A stretch of 64,000 nt of DNA from Lachnospiraceae bacterium (lineage in GTDB: Bacteria; Bacillota_A; Clostridia; Lachnospirales; Lachnospiraceae), in assembly GCA_017626435.1 (NCBI GenBank), contig JAGAIR010000007.1:191660-255659 (forward strand). The letters run 5' to 3'. The notes beneath the pieces were generated by a model. That model saw only the letters and a list, made by a program, of their open reading frames with translations. It was not told the DNA's origin and did no database searches. Position 1 is the stretch's first letter. Every line of letters starts with the position of its first letter. A program made the position numbers and the translations under genes. Below, piece by piece: positions 36,157 through 44,592 of the stretch.

Positions 36157-37065
36157 ATGAAAAAATTCAAATCTGGTTTTGTGACATTGATCGGAAGACC
36201 AAATGTAGGGAAATCAACCTTGATGAACCAGCTTATTGGACAGAAGATTGCCATAACCTCCAATAAGCCGCAGACCACAAGAAACAGAATACAGACTGTA
36301 TATACCTGCAAGGAAGGACAGATTATCTTTCTGGATACTCCGGGAATCCACAAGGCAAAAAATAAATTGGGAGAATATATGGTATCAGTAGCCGAGCGTA
36401 CCTTGCGGGAAGTTGATCTGATTTTATGGCTGGTGGAACCAAGCACCTTTATCGGAGCGGGAGAACGCCATATTGCTGAGCAGTTGAAAAAGGCAGATAC
36501 ACCGGTTTTTCTGGTGATCAATAAAATTGATACTGTAACAAAAGCAGAGATACTCACCTTTATTGATGCATATAAGGATATTGTGGATTTCGCAGAGATT
36601 ATCCCGGTATCCGCATTAAACGGAGAAAATACAGATGAACTGCTGGCTACCATGTTTCAATATCTGGAGGAGGGACCCTGCTATTATGACGAGGATACCA
36701 TCACTGACCAGCCGGAACGTCAGATTGTTGCAGAGCTGATCAGGGAAAAAGCACTTCGCAATCTGGATGATGAAATACCTCATGGAATCGCAGTAGCCAT
36801 TGATCAGATGAAGGAACGCCCTAATGGCAATCTGATAGATATTGATGCTACGATTGTTTGTGAGAGAAATTCCCATAAGGGAATCATTATCGGTAAGCAG
36901 GGCTCTATGTTGAAAAAAATTGGAACGGATGCCAGAAGAGACATAGAGGCATTATTGGATTGCCGTGTGAATTTAAAGCTCTGGGTCAAGGTGAAGAAAG
37001 ATTGGCGTGACAGTGATTTTCTGATTAAAAACTTTGGATACCGTGCATCTGATTATGAAGAGTAA
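36157..37065 (+). CDS. era: GTPase Era, 16S rRNA/30S maturation
   Basis: Ribosome-assembly GTPase (302 aa). G1 GRPNVGKST, G3 DTPG, G4 NKID and G5 SAL are intact; the effector region reads PQTTRNR. The C-terminal KH domain includes HKGIIIGKQGSMLKKIG. Ribosome site AAAGAGGA. Followed by the yqzL-like gene and recO, the usual Firmicutes order. Confidence 0.98.
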   Translation: MKKFKSGFVTLIGRPNVGKSTLMNQLIGQKIAITSNKPQTTRNRIQTVYTCKEGQIIFLDTPGIHKAKNKLGEYMVSVAERTLREVDLILWLVEPSTFIGAGERHIAEQLKKADTPVFLVINKIDTVTKAEILTFIDAYKDIVDFAEIIPVSALNGENTDELLATMFQYLEEGPCYYDEDTITDQPERQIVAELIREKALRNLDDEIPHGIAVAIDQMKERPNGNLIDIDATIVCERNSHKGIIIGKQGSMLKKIGTDARRDIEALLDCRVNLKLWVKVKKDWRDSDFLIKNFGYRASDYEE

Positions 37066-37152
37066 GATGATGCAGTATCAGCCAGTTTTGTGAGGGATTA
37101 TAAAAGACAATTTTCGGATGCCATAAGCTTCCAGTATATCCATTTTCCTTTT

Positions 37153-37179
37153 TTGACATTCTAATAAAGCACTTATAAA
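37153..37179 (+). promoter_or_regulatory. Weak promoter candidate before yqzL-like gene
   Basis: TTGACA and TATAAA with a short 15-base spacer, 26 bases before the small gene. Spacing is sub-optimal. Confidence 0.35.
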
Positions 37180-37204
37180 AGAACATAGGCAGAAAGGTCG
37201 GTGA

Positions 37205-37393
37205 ATGGGAATGGAACAAGAAGATAAATGGACGCGTTTTGCAGCAACTGGAAGGATACAGGATTATCTGGATTACAGACAGGTGGAAAATGCAACAAAT
37301 GCAGGTGAAAGGTCAACTTATGGCAGTAGTGAAGTGGGACAAAGTGATTTTCTACGTCAGGAGAAACAGGATGGAAATGGAATAATATGGTAG
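37205..37393 (+). CDS. yqzL: YqzL-like small protein
   Basis: Sixty-two residues. The N-terminal half, WTRFAATGRIQDYLDYR, matches the short W-x-x-F-x-x-T-G-x-I-x-x-Y-L pattern of Bacillus YqzL, whose gene also sits between era and recO. The C-terminal half is polar and probably disordered. Its function is unknown. A second ATG two codons in is an alternative start. Position plus pattern make it a likely real gene despite its size. Confidence 0.7.
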   Translation: MGMEQEDKWTRFAATGRIQDYLDYRQVENATNAGERSTYGSSEVGQSDFLRQEKQDGNGIIW

Positions 37394-37441
37394 GGGATTG
37401 GTGGAGTATAAAAAACATAAAGATTCTCTTTCATGAGTAAG

Positions 37442-37504
37442 AATCAAAAAACAATCCGCAGATGCCGGGGCAGTTGTCCGTATCTGTCGGATTGTTTTTT
37501 GATT
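37442..37504 (+). terminator. Strong terminator upstream of recO
   Basis: A 17-base arm (AATCAAAAAACAATCCG) has its perfect reverse complement at 37488-37504, extended inside by CAGAT/ATCTG with a one-base bulge. A and T runs on both sides could allow action on both strands. Confidence 0.9.
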
Positions 37505-37529
37505 GATAGAGCTGTTTTTATCAGTCTGG

Positions 37530-37558
37530 TTGCGCTGGCTTTCCCTATTCGATATAAT
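37530..37558 (+). promoter_or_regulatory. Promoter of recO
   Basis: TTGCGC, 17-base spacer, perfect TATAAT. Supported by the terminator just upstream. Confidence 0.6.
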
Positions 37559-37592
37559 GAAACCATATTTTTGAGAAATCGGAGTGTAAACC

Positions 37593-38339
37593 ATGGGAGA
37601 TGTTATTGAGGTGACCGGTATGGTGCTGGTATCCTCTCCAATCAGGGAATACGATAAAAGAATAGAACTTCTTACCAGGGAAAGAGGGAGAATATCTGCA
37701 TTTGTGCAGGGTGCAAGAAGACCAAACAGTGTACTGTCTGCCTGCACGATTCCATTCACCTTTGGTATTTATTATCTGTATGAAGGCAGAAATTCCTATA
37801 ACGTTCAGTCTGCACAGATTAAAACATATTTTGACAAGATCGCAGAAGATTTTGATGGATTGTGCTATGCTTCCTATTTTGCAGAAATGGCACAATATTT
37901 TTCGCGGGAAAATGTGGAGGCACCACAGGAATTGCTTCTATTATATATGACCTGTAAGGCTGTCACGAAAGGATTGGTTTCTCTTCCTCTGATACGAAGC
38001 ATTTATGAAATGCGTCTGATGCAGATTGAAGGGGAGGGGCTGGAACTGTTCCGATGCCTGAAATGCGGACGGGAGGATGCGGATAAGATGATATATTTTT
38101 CCCAGGGAGGATTTTTGTGCCGGGAGTGTGCGTCGAAGATTCCCGGACTTCAACAGGAAAAGCCGGTGAAATTAAGCAATGATGCACTGTATGCTTTACA
38201 GTTTATTCTTACTACTCCCATAGAAAAGCTATATTCATTCCGTGTGTCAGCGGAGGTCGAGAAAGAACTGGCGGCATTCATGAAGCAGTATCTGCATAAA
38301 TATCTGCCCTATGAATTTAAAACCATGGCTTTTTTGTAA
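37593..38339 (+). CDS. recO: DNA repair protein RecO
   Basis: Loads RecA in the RecFOR recombinational repair route (248 aa). An N-terminal OB fold (about 5-80, with LLTRERGRISAFVQGARRP) and a C-terminal helical domain with a zinc knuckle (CLKCG...CRECAS). GGAG before the ATG. Has its own promoter and is flanked by a terminator upstream and the glyS promoter downstream. Confidence 0.96.
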   Translation: MGDVIEVTGMVLVSSPIREYDKRIELLTRERGRISAFVQGARRPNSVLSACTIPFTFGIYYLYEGRNSYNVQSAQIKTYFDKIAEDFDGLCYASYFAEMAQYFSRENVEAPQELLLLYMTCKAVTKGLVSLPLIRSIYEMRLMQIEGEGLELFRCLKCGREDADKMIYFSQGGFLCRECASKIPGLQQEKPVKLSNDALYALQFILTTPIEKLYSFRVSAEVEKELAAFMKQYLHKYLPYEFKTMAFL

Positions 38340-38348
38340 GGGGAGTTC

Positions 38349-38377
38349 TTGCAATCTGGGCCGGATAATGGTATATT
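38349..38377 (+). promoter_or_regulatory. Promoter of glyS
   Basis: TTGCAA, 17-base spacer, TATATT, just after the recO stop. No T-box is visible in the ~70-base leader; a TGTATC/GATACA hairpin lies in it. Confidence 0.6.
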
Positions 38378-38453
38378 TTTACTTAATGTGCAAGATTTGT
38401 ATCTGCATCGATACAGAGGGATTATTGCAAGACTAGAATTGGAGGAAATCATT

Positions 38454-39842
38454 ATGGAAAAGACGATGGAAAAAATCGCAGCGCTTGCCAAAGCAAGAGG
38501 GTTTATCTATCCAGGCTCTGAGATTTATGGCGGTCTGGCAAATACATGGGATTACGGAAATCTTGGTGTAGAATTAAAAAATAACGTAAAACAGGCATGG
38601 TGGCAGAAATTTATTCGTGAGACACCATATAATGTAGGGATTGACTGTGCAATCCTGATGAATCCACAGACATGGGTTGCTTCTGGTCATCTGGGAAGCT
38701 TTTCTGACCCGCTGATGGATTGTAAGGAATGTCATGAGCGTTTCCGTGCAGATCAGGTCATTGAAAATTTTGCTGAGGAAAAAGGCATCGAACTGGATGG
38801 CAGCGTAGATGGCTGGAGCAATGAGCAGATGCAGGATTTTATTAAAGAACATGAAATTCCATGTCCTACCTGTGGAAAACACAATTTTACGGATATCCGT
38901 CAGTTTAACCTGATGTTCAAGACATTCCAGGGGGTTACCGAGGATGCCAAGAATACGGTTTATCTTCGTCCGGAGACAGCACAGGGTATTTTTGTCAATT
39001 TCAAGAATATCCAGCGTACATCCCGTAAAAAGATTCCTTTCGGTATTGGTCAGATTGGTAAGTCCTTCCGTAATGAGATTACACCTGGTAACTTTACTTT
39101 CCGTACCAGAGAGTTTGAACAGATGGAGCTGGAGTTCTTCTGCGAGCCGGACACTGATTTAGAGTGGTTTGAGTATTGGAAGAAGTATTGCATTGACTGG
39201 CTTCATTCTTTGGGGATGAAGGAAGAAGAAATGCGTGTCCGTGATCACGAGCCGGAGGAGCTTTCCTTCTATAGTAAAGCAACTTCTGATATTGAATATC
39301 TATTCCCGTTTGGCTGGGGTGAGCTTTGGGGAATCGCAGACCGTACCAATTACGATCTGACCCAGCATCAGACAGTATCTGGTGAGGATATGAGTTACTT
39401 TGATGATACAAAAAATGAAAAATACATTCCATATGTTATTGAGCCATCTCTTGGTGCAGATCGTGTAACACTTGCATTCCTGTGTGGTGCATATGATGAA
39501 GAAGAACTGGAAGGAGGGGATGTACGTACCGTGCTTCATTTCCATCCGGCACTTGCTCCGGTGAAGATTGGTATCCTTCCATTGTCTAAGAAACTGGCAG
39601 AGCCTGCGGAAAAGATCTATACAGAGTTATCCAGAATGTATAACTGTGAATATGATGACCGTGGAAATATCGGAAAGCGTTACCGCCGTCAGGATGAAAT
39701 CGGTACACCATATTGTATTACGTATGATTTTGATTCTCAGGAAGATGGGGCCGTTACTGTACGTGACCGTGATACAATGGAACAGGAACGTGTTAAGATT
39801 GCTGATCTTGCAAAGTATTTTGAAGGAAAATTTGATTTTTAA
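38454..39842 (+). CDS. glyS: Glycyl-tRNA synthetase (single-chain, class IIa type)
   Basis: Charges tRNA-Gly (462 aa). This is the homodimeric archaeal/eukaryotic-like form rather than the alpha2-beta2 GlyQS form. Class II motifs: [14 protein letters not shown], the [11 protein letters not shown] motif 2, EMEFF-like LEFFCEP, and the motif 3 [10 protein letters not shown] region. The anticodon-binding domain is at the C terminus. GGAGG seven bases before 38454 sets the start; a 35-codon extension upstream has no ribosome site and overlaps the promoter. Confidence 0.96.
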   Translation: MEKTMEKIAALAKARGFIYPGSEIYGGLANTWDYGNLGVELKNNVKQAWWQKFIRETPYNVGIDCAILMNPQTWVASGHLGSFSDPLMDCKECHERFRADQVIENFAEEKGIELDGSVDGWSNEQMQDFIKEHEIPCPTCGKHNFTDIRQFNLMFKTFQGVTEDAKNTVYLRPETAQGIFVNFKNIQRTSRKKIPFGIGQIGKSFRNEITPGNFTFRTREFEQMELEFFCEPDTDLEWFEYWKKYCIDWLHSLGMKEEEMRVRDHEPEELSFYSKATSDIEYLFPFGWGELWGIADRTNYDLTQHQTVSGEDMSYFDDTKNEKYIPYVIEPSLGADRVTLAFLCGAYDEEELEGGDVRTVLHFHPALAPVKIGILPLSKKLAEPAEKIYTELSRMYNCEYDDRGNIGKRYRRQDEIGTPYCITYDFDSQEDGAVTVRDRDTMEQERVKIADLAKYFEGKFDF

Positions 39843-39900
39843 TCCAAACAGATCAAAATATTAAGAAAATTTAAATACGTTAAGAAAATTGTTATTTATG

Positions 39901-39934
39901 TTGAAATTGTGTCAAAAAAATTGAACAATTTCAA
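39901..39934. repeat. Perfect 10-bp inverted repeat downstream of glyS
   Basis: TTGAAATTGT and ACAATTTCAA around 14 bases. No U-run. May be an operator or part of the glyS 3' end. Confidence 0.5.
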
Positions 39935-39945
39935 CAAGAAAAAGA

Positions 39946-39986
39946 GATAGTAATTTTGTGGTATGTACAAAATTACTATCTTTTTT
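39946..39986 (+). terminator. Terminator of glyS
   Basis: GATAGTAATTTTGT pairs perfectly with ACAAAATTACTATC across 7 bases, then TTTTTT. Confidence 0.9.
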
Positions 39987-40052
39987 GGTTTATTGTAACA
40001 TTCTTACTAGGGGGGATGAATGTATGAAATGTTTTTTTGTCAAAAGTTACAG

Positions 40053-40081
40053 TTGATTTGACAATTTTCTCGTGATAGAAT
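40053..40081 (+). promoter_or_regulatory. Promoter of the lysine-rich secreted protein
   Basis: TTGATT, 17-base spacer, TAGAAT; start near 40088. A TTGACA just inside is too close to the -10 box. Confidence 0.6.
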
Positions 40082-40127
40082 CACCACTGTAACAAACAGA
40101 CAGAAATATTTTAAGGGGGAAAAAAGA

Positions 40128-41084
40128 ATGAAGTTATCAGTTAAGAAAGCGCTTTCTTTAGCAATGGCATGTGCATTAGCTCTTACAAGTGTTGGGGCAG
40201 CAGACGCAGCAAAAGTAAAGAAAGCACAGAGCATTCCAACAGCAAACATTACTATCCAGGCAGATGCCAACAAGGCTGTAACTGGCAGTGCAGTAGTATC
40301 AGGTGTTGCTATCGCATCTCATTCAGCATTAAAGTGTAACTATGATGCATCTTTAGTTACAAGTATTGCTGATGCAAAGGCAGAGAAGGCATCTGATAAT
40401 TCTGTAAAGGTTACTGTAACAGCAACAAAGGGTGCAGTGGCAGTAACAAATGCAGCAGTAGCAGTATTATCTGACAATGCTACAGTAGCATCTGTATATG
40501 TAACGATTAAGGGGGTACCTGTTAAGCCTGTAGTAAAGAAGACAAAGTCTCTTTCTATTAAGAAGAGTGTTGTTATCGCAGCTGGTAAGTCTAAGACAGT
40601 TAAGTATACAGCAAAGAAGACCGCAGCTGCTGACAAGATTCAGACAGTTAAGGTGAAGTCCTCTAACAACAAGGTAGTTAAGGCAGTGAAAAAGACTGGC
40701 AAGAAGATTAAGCTTACCGTTCCTAAGAAGGCAACAAAGGGTGCTTCTGCAAAGGTTACTCTGACTTCTGGAAGCAAAAAAGCTGCAATCAAAGTTTTCG
40801 TTCAGAATAAGGCTAAGACTGTGAAGGCTTCTAAGAAGACTGTAACTGTTAAGAAGGGTAAGACAGCTAAGGTTACTCTTAAGGTAACTGCTCAGAATAA
40901 GAAGAAAGCAACAACAGATACTATTACAACAAAGGTAGCTAAGAAGAAGGCTGCAAAGGTAACTAAGAGTGTTGCTAAGAAAGGCAAAGTAGTTGTATCT
41001 CTGAAGGCTAAGAAAAAAGGTACAACAAAAGTTACTGTTAAGGTTGGTGCTAAGAAGGTGAATGTATCTTTAAAGGTTAAATAA
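40128..41084 (+). CDS. Lysine-rich secreted protein with Ig-like repeats
   Basis: Predicted exported, very basic protein (318 aa). A signal peptide occupies about 1-27 (LAMACALALTSVGAADA). The mature part is built mostly of Lys, Val, Thr, Ala and Ser, with beta-rich segments resembling bacterial Ig-like (Big) domains, for example SLSIKKSVVIAAGKSKTVKYTAKK and TVKASKKTVTVKKGKTAKVTLKV. No anchor motif. Lysine is encoded almost wholly by AAG, unlike neighbours that mix AAA and AAG, which suggests very high expression. AAGGGGG site. It may bind anionic wall polymers or DNA; that is inference. Confidence 0.85.
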   Translation: MKLSVKKALSLAMACALALTSVGAADAAKVKKAQSIPTANITIQADANKAVTGSAVVSGVAIASHSALKCNYDASLVTSIADAKAEKASDNSVKVTVTATKGAVAVTNAAVAVLSDNATVASVYVTIKGVPVKPVVKKTKSLSIKKSVVIAAGKSKTVKYTAKKTAAADKIQTVKVKSSNNKVVKAVKKTGKKIKLTVPKKATKGASAKVTLTSGSKKAAIKVFVQNKAKTVKASKKTVTVKKGKTAKVTLKVTAQNKKKATTDTITTKVAKKKAAKVTKSVAKKGKVVVSLKAKKKGTTKVTVKVGAKKVNVSLKVK

Positions 41085-41112
41085 TTGAATCTTTAGAATA
41101 TGTTTTGTCAAA

Positions 41113-41146
41113 AGAGGGGATATCGTATGGTATCTCCTCTTTTTTT
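41113..41146 (+). terminator. Terminator of the lysine-rich protein gene
   Basis: AGAGGGGATA pairs with TATCTCCTCT (one G-U), then TTTTTT. Confidence 0.85.
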
Positions 41147-41244
41147 CTGTTATACTGGTTACAGTTTTTAAAACGCTTGATGAGAAACTGCATTAAAAGA
41201 AGATACATTTACATAAAGAATCAAAAAAAGGACAAAATAAGCGG

Positions 41245-42105
41245 ATGAGAAGAAAACGAAGATCTAGAAACCAACAGAGAAAAATGCAAAAATTGCAGAA
41301 TACAGTGATAGCACTGGGAATTTTATGCATTGTCTTAATTGTTGTAAAAGGAATCATTCAAACGCAAAATAGCAGCAGACAGAAAAAAGAGACAGAACAA
41401 CAGCAGATAACAGAAGCAACGATAGAACCATCGTCCAAACCATCTTCTAAGCCAAAGGATATGATTACCTCAACACCGGATCCGGAGGAAAAGGTGTATA
41501 CTTTTTTGCAAGGCCCTAAATCCTGGAAAAACAGAGTAGTGTGGTCAGGTGAATGGGGAGATCTGTATGTGGACGGAGGATATTTCGGTGCTTTTGGCTG
41601 TGGTTTATGCTGTATGGCAAATATTTATTCTACACAGACAAAGTATCAGTGTTCTCCTATGGAGATGTACCGGTATGCAAAAAAGACAACTTATTATGGT
41701 GGGGGTATGGCAATTGAGTGGGGATATATGAGAAGGACGCTGACTTCACTTGGTTTTGATTGCAGTGTAAAGAAGAAACCCAAGTCATACCAACAATTTG
41801 TTGATTCTATAAAAGAGTCAGAATGCTGCATTGTTCTGGTCAGCAGTAATGATTCACAGGTTTTTTGGAGAAATACACCAGGTCATTATGTGACAATATT
41901 TCTTTATGATGAGAATAGTGAAAAGGTGTTTTTAGCTGATTCCGGCGATCCGGATCATAACCGTCAATGGATCAGCCTGAAAAAAATATATCAATCATTG
42001 AAAACCAGCAGTAACTGGCAATATCTTCCTGTAGGAAAATATCATGAAAAGCAGGATTCCTGGAAACATAAAAAGATATCCGGAAATTGGACAGTGCCAG
42101 AATGA
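41245..42105 (+). CDS. Membrane-anchored C39-like cysteine peptidase
   Basis: Predicted cell-surface protein (286 aa). A very basic N terminus precedes one membrane helix (about 19-38), then a Ser/Pro/Lys linker and a papain-like C39-type domain (about 80-270). Likely catalytic Cys in GCGLCCMAN, His in PGHYVTIF, and an Asp/Asn in ADSGDPDHN. This layout is seen in Gram-positive surface peptidases of the C39_2 type. No ABC exporter is fused, so not a bacteriocin exporter. The ribosome site is modest. Substrate unknown; the adjacent lysine-rich protein is a possible partner only by position. Confidence 0.8.
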   Translation: MRRKRRSRNQQRKMQKLQNTVIALGILCIVLIVVKGIIQTQNSSRQKKETEQQQITEATIEPSSKPSSKPKDMITSTPDPEEKVYTFLQGPKSWKNRVVWSGEWGDLYVDGGYFGAFGCGLCCMANIYSTQTKYQCSPMEMYRYAKKTTYYGGGMAIEWGYMRRTLTSLGFDCSVKKKPKSYQQFVDSIKESECCIVLVSSNDSQVFWRNTPGHYVTIFLYDENSEKVFLADSGDPDHNRQWISLKKIYQSLKTSSNWQYLPVGKYHEKQDSWKHKKISGNWTVPE

Positions 42106-42111
42106 TAGAAA

Positions 42112-42152
42112 AGAACCGGCACATGATATGCAGTATCATGTGCCGGTGTTCT
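42112..42152 (-). terminator. Hairpin between convergent genes
   Basis: ACCGGCACATGATA and TATCATGTGCCGGT form a perfect 14-bp stem with a 5-base loop. The T-rich tract follows on the - strand, so it mainly serves the - strand hydrolase gene. Confidence 0.75.
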
Positions 42153-42165
42153 ATAAAGAATAAAA

Positions 42166-43341
42166 TTACAGCGCGGAATAGATGATGTTTCGGAGAACCT
42201 GTACATCACGATACCCATTACCGCCACATTTTTGGATAACATAGATAATGGTCAGATCTTCTTTTGGATCCATCGCGACATAACAGCCGAGCCAGCCGTC
42301 CCAACCGAATTCTCCGATGGAACCCAGACCTCCGGAAGCATGGACATCTACCATTTGGCGCATCAGATTGCCATAGCCATAGCCATAGAGAGCATCCCAG
42401 TCATACATTTTTAACTGTTGTTCTGTTAAGTGGTTGGTTGTCATATATTCAATTGATTTTCTGCTGAGAATACGTACCCCATGGTAGGTTCCATTATGGA
42501 GCATCATTTGAGTGAAACGGGAATAATCATCTATTGTAGAAACCAGGCCGGCACCACCAGATTCAAAGGCCGGCTGCTTCAGATGCATATAGGACAAGCC
42601 GAGGTGTTGCCAAGTACATGGTTCCAGCTTTTTGGTATCCTCTTTGTATTCATAATTTTGCATAAAACGATTTTGCTTTTCTTCTGGAACATAAAAATCG
42701 GTGTCGATCATACCAAGTGGCTGAAAAATTGTCTCTTTCAGATAATCGCTGAACTTCTGACCAGCAATCACTTCAATAACAGCACCAAGTATATCAGCAC
42801 AGAAAGAGTAGCGCCATCCCTCGCCTGGCTGAAACTCTAATGGCTGCTGACCAATTAAATTTGCCAGATCATAAGTATTGGTAGGTTTTCCCTGCTCCAG
42901 ATCAGCATAGTATTTATCGATCATATTCTGCATATATTCGCCGGCAGGGAAGCTTGCGTCCGGATAAGTAATACCGGCGGTCATATCCAGAAGATCCTGG
43001 ATAGTCACTTCTCGTTTTACCGGTACCAGACCATTTTCTGTCAATACCTTCTGATTCTGAAATCCTGGTAAATAGGTGGAAACTGTATCAGATAATGCTA
43101 GCCTTCCAGTTTCTACCAAAGTCATAACAGCAGAAGAGGTAATTGGTTTTGTCATAGAGTAGCAGCGGAAAATGGAATCTCTGGTCATGGGAATATTTTT
43201 TTCAGCATCAGCCATACCAAATTCACGGCGGTATACCTCATCACCTTTGTGAATGACACAGAGACTGGCTCCCATAATAGCACCCGTATCTATTTTTTCC
43301 TGAATGGCTTTGTCCGCACGGTTTAAGATATCATAATTCAT
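42166..43341 (-). CDS. Serine hydrolase of the class C beta-lactamase family
   Basis: Penicillin-binding-protein fold hydrolase (391 aa). The active-site SxxK is Ser62-Met-Thr-Lys65 (CYSMTKPITS). The Y-x-N motif is altered to YSF (GWRYSF), and the KTG-like motif reads HASGG. No signal peptide or membrane helix, so cytoplasmic. Relatives include esterases and peptide hydrolases, so resistance to beta-lactams should not be assumed. GAGG before the start codon. Confidence 0.9.
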   Translation of the reverse strand: MNYDILNRADKAIQEKIDTGAIMGASLCVIHKGDEVYRREFGMADAEKNIPMTRDSIFRCYSMTKPITSSAVMTLVETGRLALSDTVSTYLPGFQNQKVLTENGLVPVKREVTIQDLLDMTAGITYPDASFPAGEYMQNMIDKYYADLEQGKPTNTYDLANLIGQQPLEFQPGEGWRYSFCADILGAVIEVIAGQKFSDYLKETIFQPLGMIDTDFYVPEEKQNRFMQNYEYKEDTKKLEPCTWQHLGLSYMHLKQPAFESGGAGLVSTIDDYSRFTQMMLHNGTYHGVRILSRKSIEYMTTNHLTEQQLKMYDWDALYGYGYGNLMRQMVDVHASGGLGSIGEFGWDGWLGCYVAMDPKEDLTIIYVIQKCGGNGYRDVQVLRNIIYSAL

Positions 43342-43442
43342 TATTTTTCCTCATTTCTGCGCTGCCTTTTGAGAATAATACAATAGTTTGTGACGCAGCG
43401 CGGACACAAACTTGTCATAATACTCAATTTGCTTTTGCGTAT

Positions 43443-43470
43443 ATTATATCATAAATTGTCCTGATGTGAA
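43443..43470 (-). promoter_or_regulatory. Promoter of the - strand serine hydrolase
   Basis: On the - strand TTCACA, 16-base spacer, perfect TATAAT, about 100 bases before the start codon. A GTTTGTG/CACAAAC hairpin lies in the leader (43386-43411). Confidence 0.6.
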
Positions 43471-43548
43471 AAATTATCTCAATATTTTGAATGAATAAAT
43501 TGCAGGGAACCGTATCATAATAGTACAGGGAAAAAGGAAACATAGCAT

Positions 43549-43588
43549 ATGGTAACGTCCGGAAAGTTTAGTGTACCTGTGTTACCAT
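43549..43588. repeat. Inverted repeat before the CmpB-like gene
   Basis: ATGGTAAC and GTTACCAT are perfect 8-base arms 24 bases apart, ending 20 bases before the gene. Could be a leader hairpin or an operator. Confidence 0.5.
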
Positions 43589-43607
43589 GTGTAGATAGGA
43601 GGAAGGC

Positions 43608-44030
43608 ATGATTTTAAATCCCGTTCAGGCATATACTATTATGTTTTTTACAGGTGGATTTGTATATTGTGGAATAGAAATATTATACCGGGGATTTTCA
43701 CATATATCCATGTTGTTTGCAGGAGGGATTTGTTTCCTGTTGGTCGGTGTGGTTGAAAATATTTTGGGGGAATCTTCTTCGATTGTTGCCCAGATGCTGG
43801 TATGTAGTTTAATGATCACTGCGGTGGAATTTGTTTTTGGAATTATTGTAAACCGCCAGATGCATTTAAATGTCTGGGATTATTCCGGTGAACAATATAA
43901 TATCAAGGGACAGATCTGCCTTTTAAACAGCAATCTCTGGTTTTTGTTATCCGGACCGGCAATCTTTCTGTATGATTATATGAGGTATCTGCTCATGGGG
44001 ATTCAGTTGCCCCATTACAAATTTTTTTGA
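43608..44030 (+). CDS. CmpB-type putative ABC-transporter permease (small membrane protein)
   Basis: Integral membrane protein (140 aa) with four hydrophobic helices. Motifs GGFVYCGIEILYRG, FGIIVNRQMHLNVWDYS and NIKGQICLL are typical of the family annotated as ABC-transporter permease CmpB. No ATPase gene is nearby, and that name is not functional evidence. AGGAGG site. Confidence 0.8.
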   Translation: MILNPVQAYTIMFFTGGFVYCGIEILYRGFSHISMLFAGGICFLLVGVVENILGESSSIVAQMLVCSLMITAVEFVFGIIVNRQMHLNVWDYSGEQYNIKGQICLLNSNLWFLLSGPAIFLYDYMRYLLMGIQLPHYKFF

Positions 44031-44048
44031 TTGTATTTAACACATTAA

Positions 44049-44090
44049 GGCAGAAGAAACAGGCAAGCAGCTTGTTTCTTCTGCTGTTTT
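44049..44090 (+). terminator. Terminator after the CmpB-like gene
   Basis: GCAGAAGAAACA and TGTTTCTTCTGC form a perfect 12-bp stem, followed by TGTTTTT. Confidence 0.9.
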
Positions 44091-44139
44091 TGTTGGTGGG
44101 AATATTTGTCTCTGGTTCGAACCTGGATGCTGGAGTTCA

Positions 44140-44168
44140 TGGACAAAGTGAAAAAAATGTGATAAAAT
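44140..44168 (+). promoter_or_regulatory. Promoter of the unknown protein/lytic transglycosylase pair
   Basis: TGGACA, 17-base spacer, TAAAAT, 40 bases before the gene and just after a terminator. Confidence 0.6.
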
Positions 44169-44208
44169 AACTTATCGATGTGTGCCAATTAGAAAGGAAG
44201 CTGGCAAA

Positions 44209-44592
44209 ATGGGAAAACAAATGGTTCTACAGAAACAAAAGATGGAACAATGTAGCACAAACATATTGTCAGCCCGGACAAAATCACCGGTTCGGGCGAT
44301 ATGCCTGGGAGTAAAAACTGCCACAGAGAGAAAGCTGATCTGTCGAAAAGTGAAACAGGCAGTGGTGGAAGAATCACGGTCTTATGATGATGTGGTACAG
44401 GCTTCTGTGGGCAGCATTTCCGTTTCTGAACGGATAGCAGGTCATGCCTGTGGCATATCCATTTCCCATAAAAATGCCAGACAGATACAAATTCAGGAAA
44501 AAAAGGCACAGAATATATCTTATAAAAATGTTGCCAGTGATATTACAATAGAGGAACTATTTTCAAGGCAGGAAGGGAAAAGAAATGGTTGA
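44209..44592 (+). CDS. Unrecognised 127-residue protein upstream of a lytic transglycosylase
   Basis: I do not recognise this protein. It is soluble, Lys/Gln/Ser-rich, with no signal peptide or membrane helix. The middle holds an alternating SISVSERIAGHACGISIS stretch that may be beta structure; the C terminus (about 95-127) looks helical. AAGGAAG eight bases before 44209 decides against a GTG start at 44182. The last 8 bases overlap the transglycosylase start, so the two are translated together and are probably functionally tied. Confidence 0.75.
   Translation: MGKQMVLQKQKMEQCSTNILSARTKSPVRAICLGVKTATERKLICRKVKQAVVEESRSYDDVVQASVGSISVSERIAGHACGISISHKNARQIQIQEKKAQNISYKNVASDITIEELFSRQEGKRNG

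Noticed and set aside
40019..40060. Short frame after AGGGGGG before the lysine-rich protein
   Set aside because: About 13 codons and overlaps the promoter -35 box, so it would lie upstream of the transcript start.
41245..42105. Bacteriocin-processing C39 peptidase
   Set aside because: No ABC exporter, no leader-peptide genes and a single membrane helix with surface layout; more like a stand-alone C39_2 protein.
42166..43341. Antibiotic-resistance beta-lactamase
   Set aside because: It has the class C fold motif SxxK but no signal peptide and an altered Y-x-N motif; esterase or peptide hydrolase is more likely.
44110..44126. GGTTCGAACC looks like a tRNA T-arm
   Set aside because: No acceptor stem, D-arm or anticodon arm can be placed upstream; the bases before it belong to a terminator and spacer.
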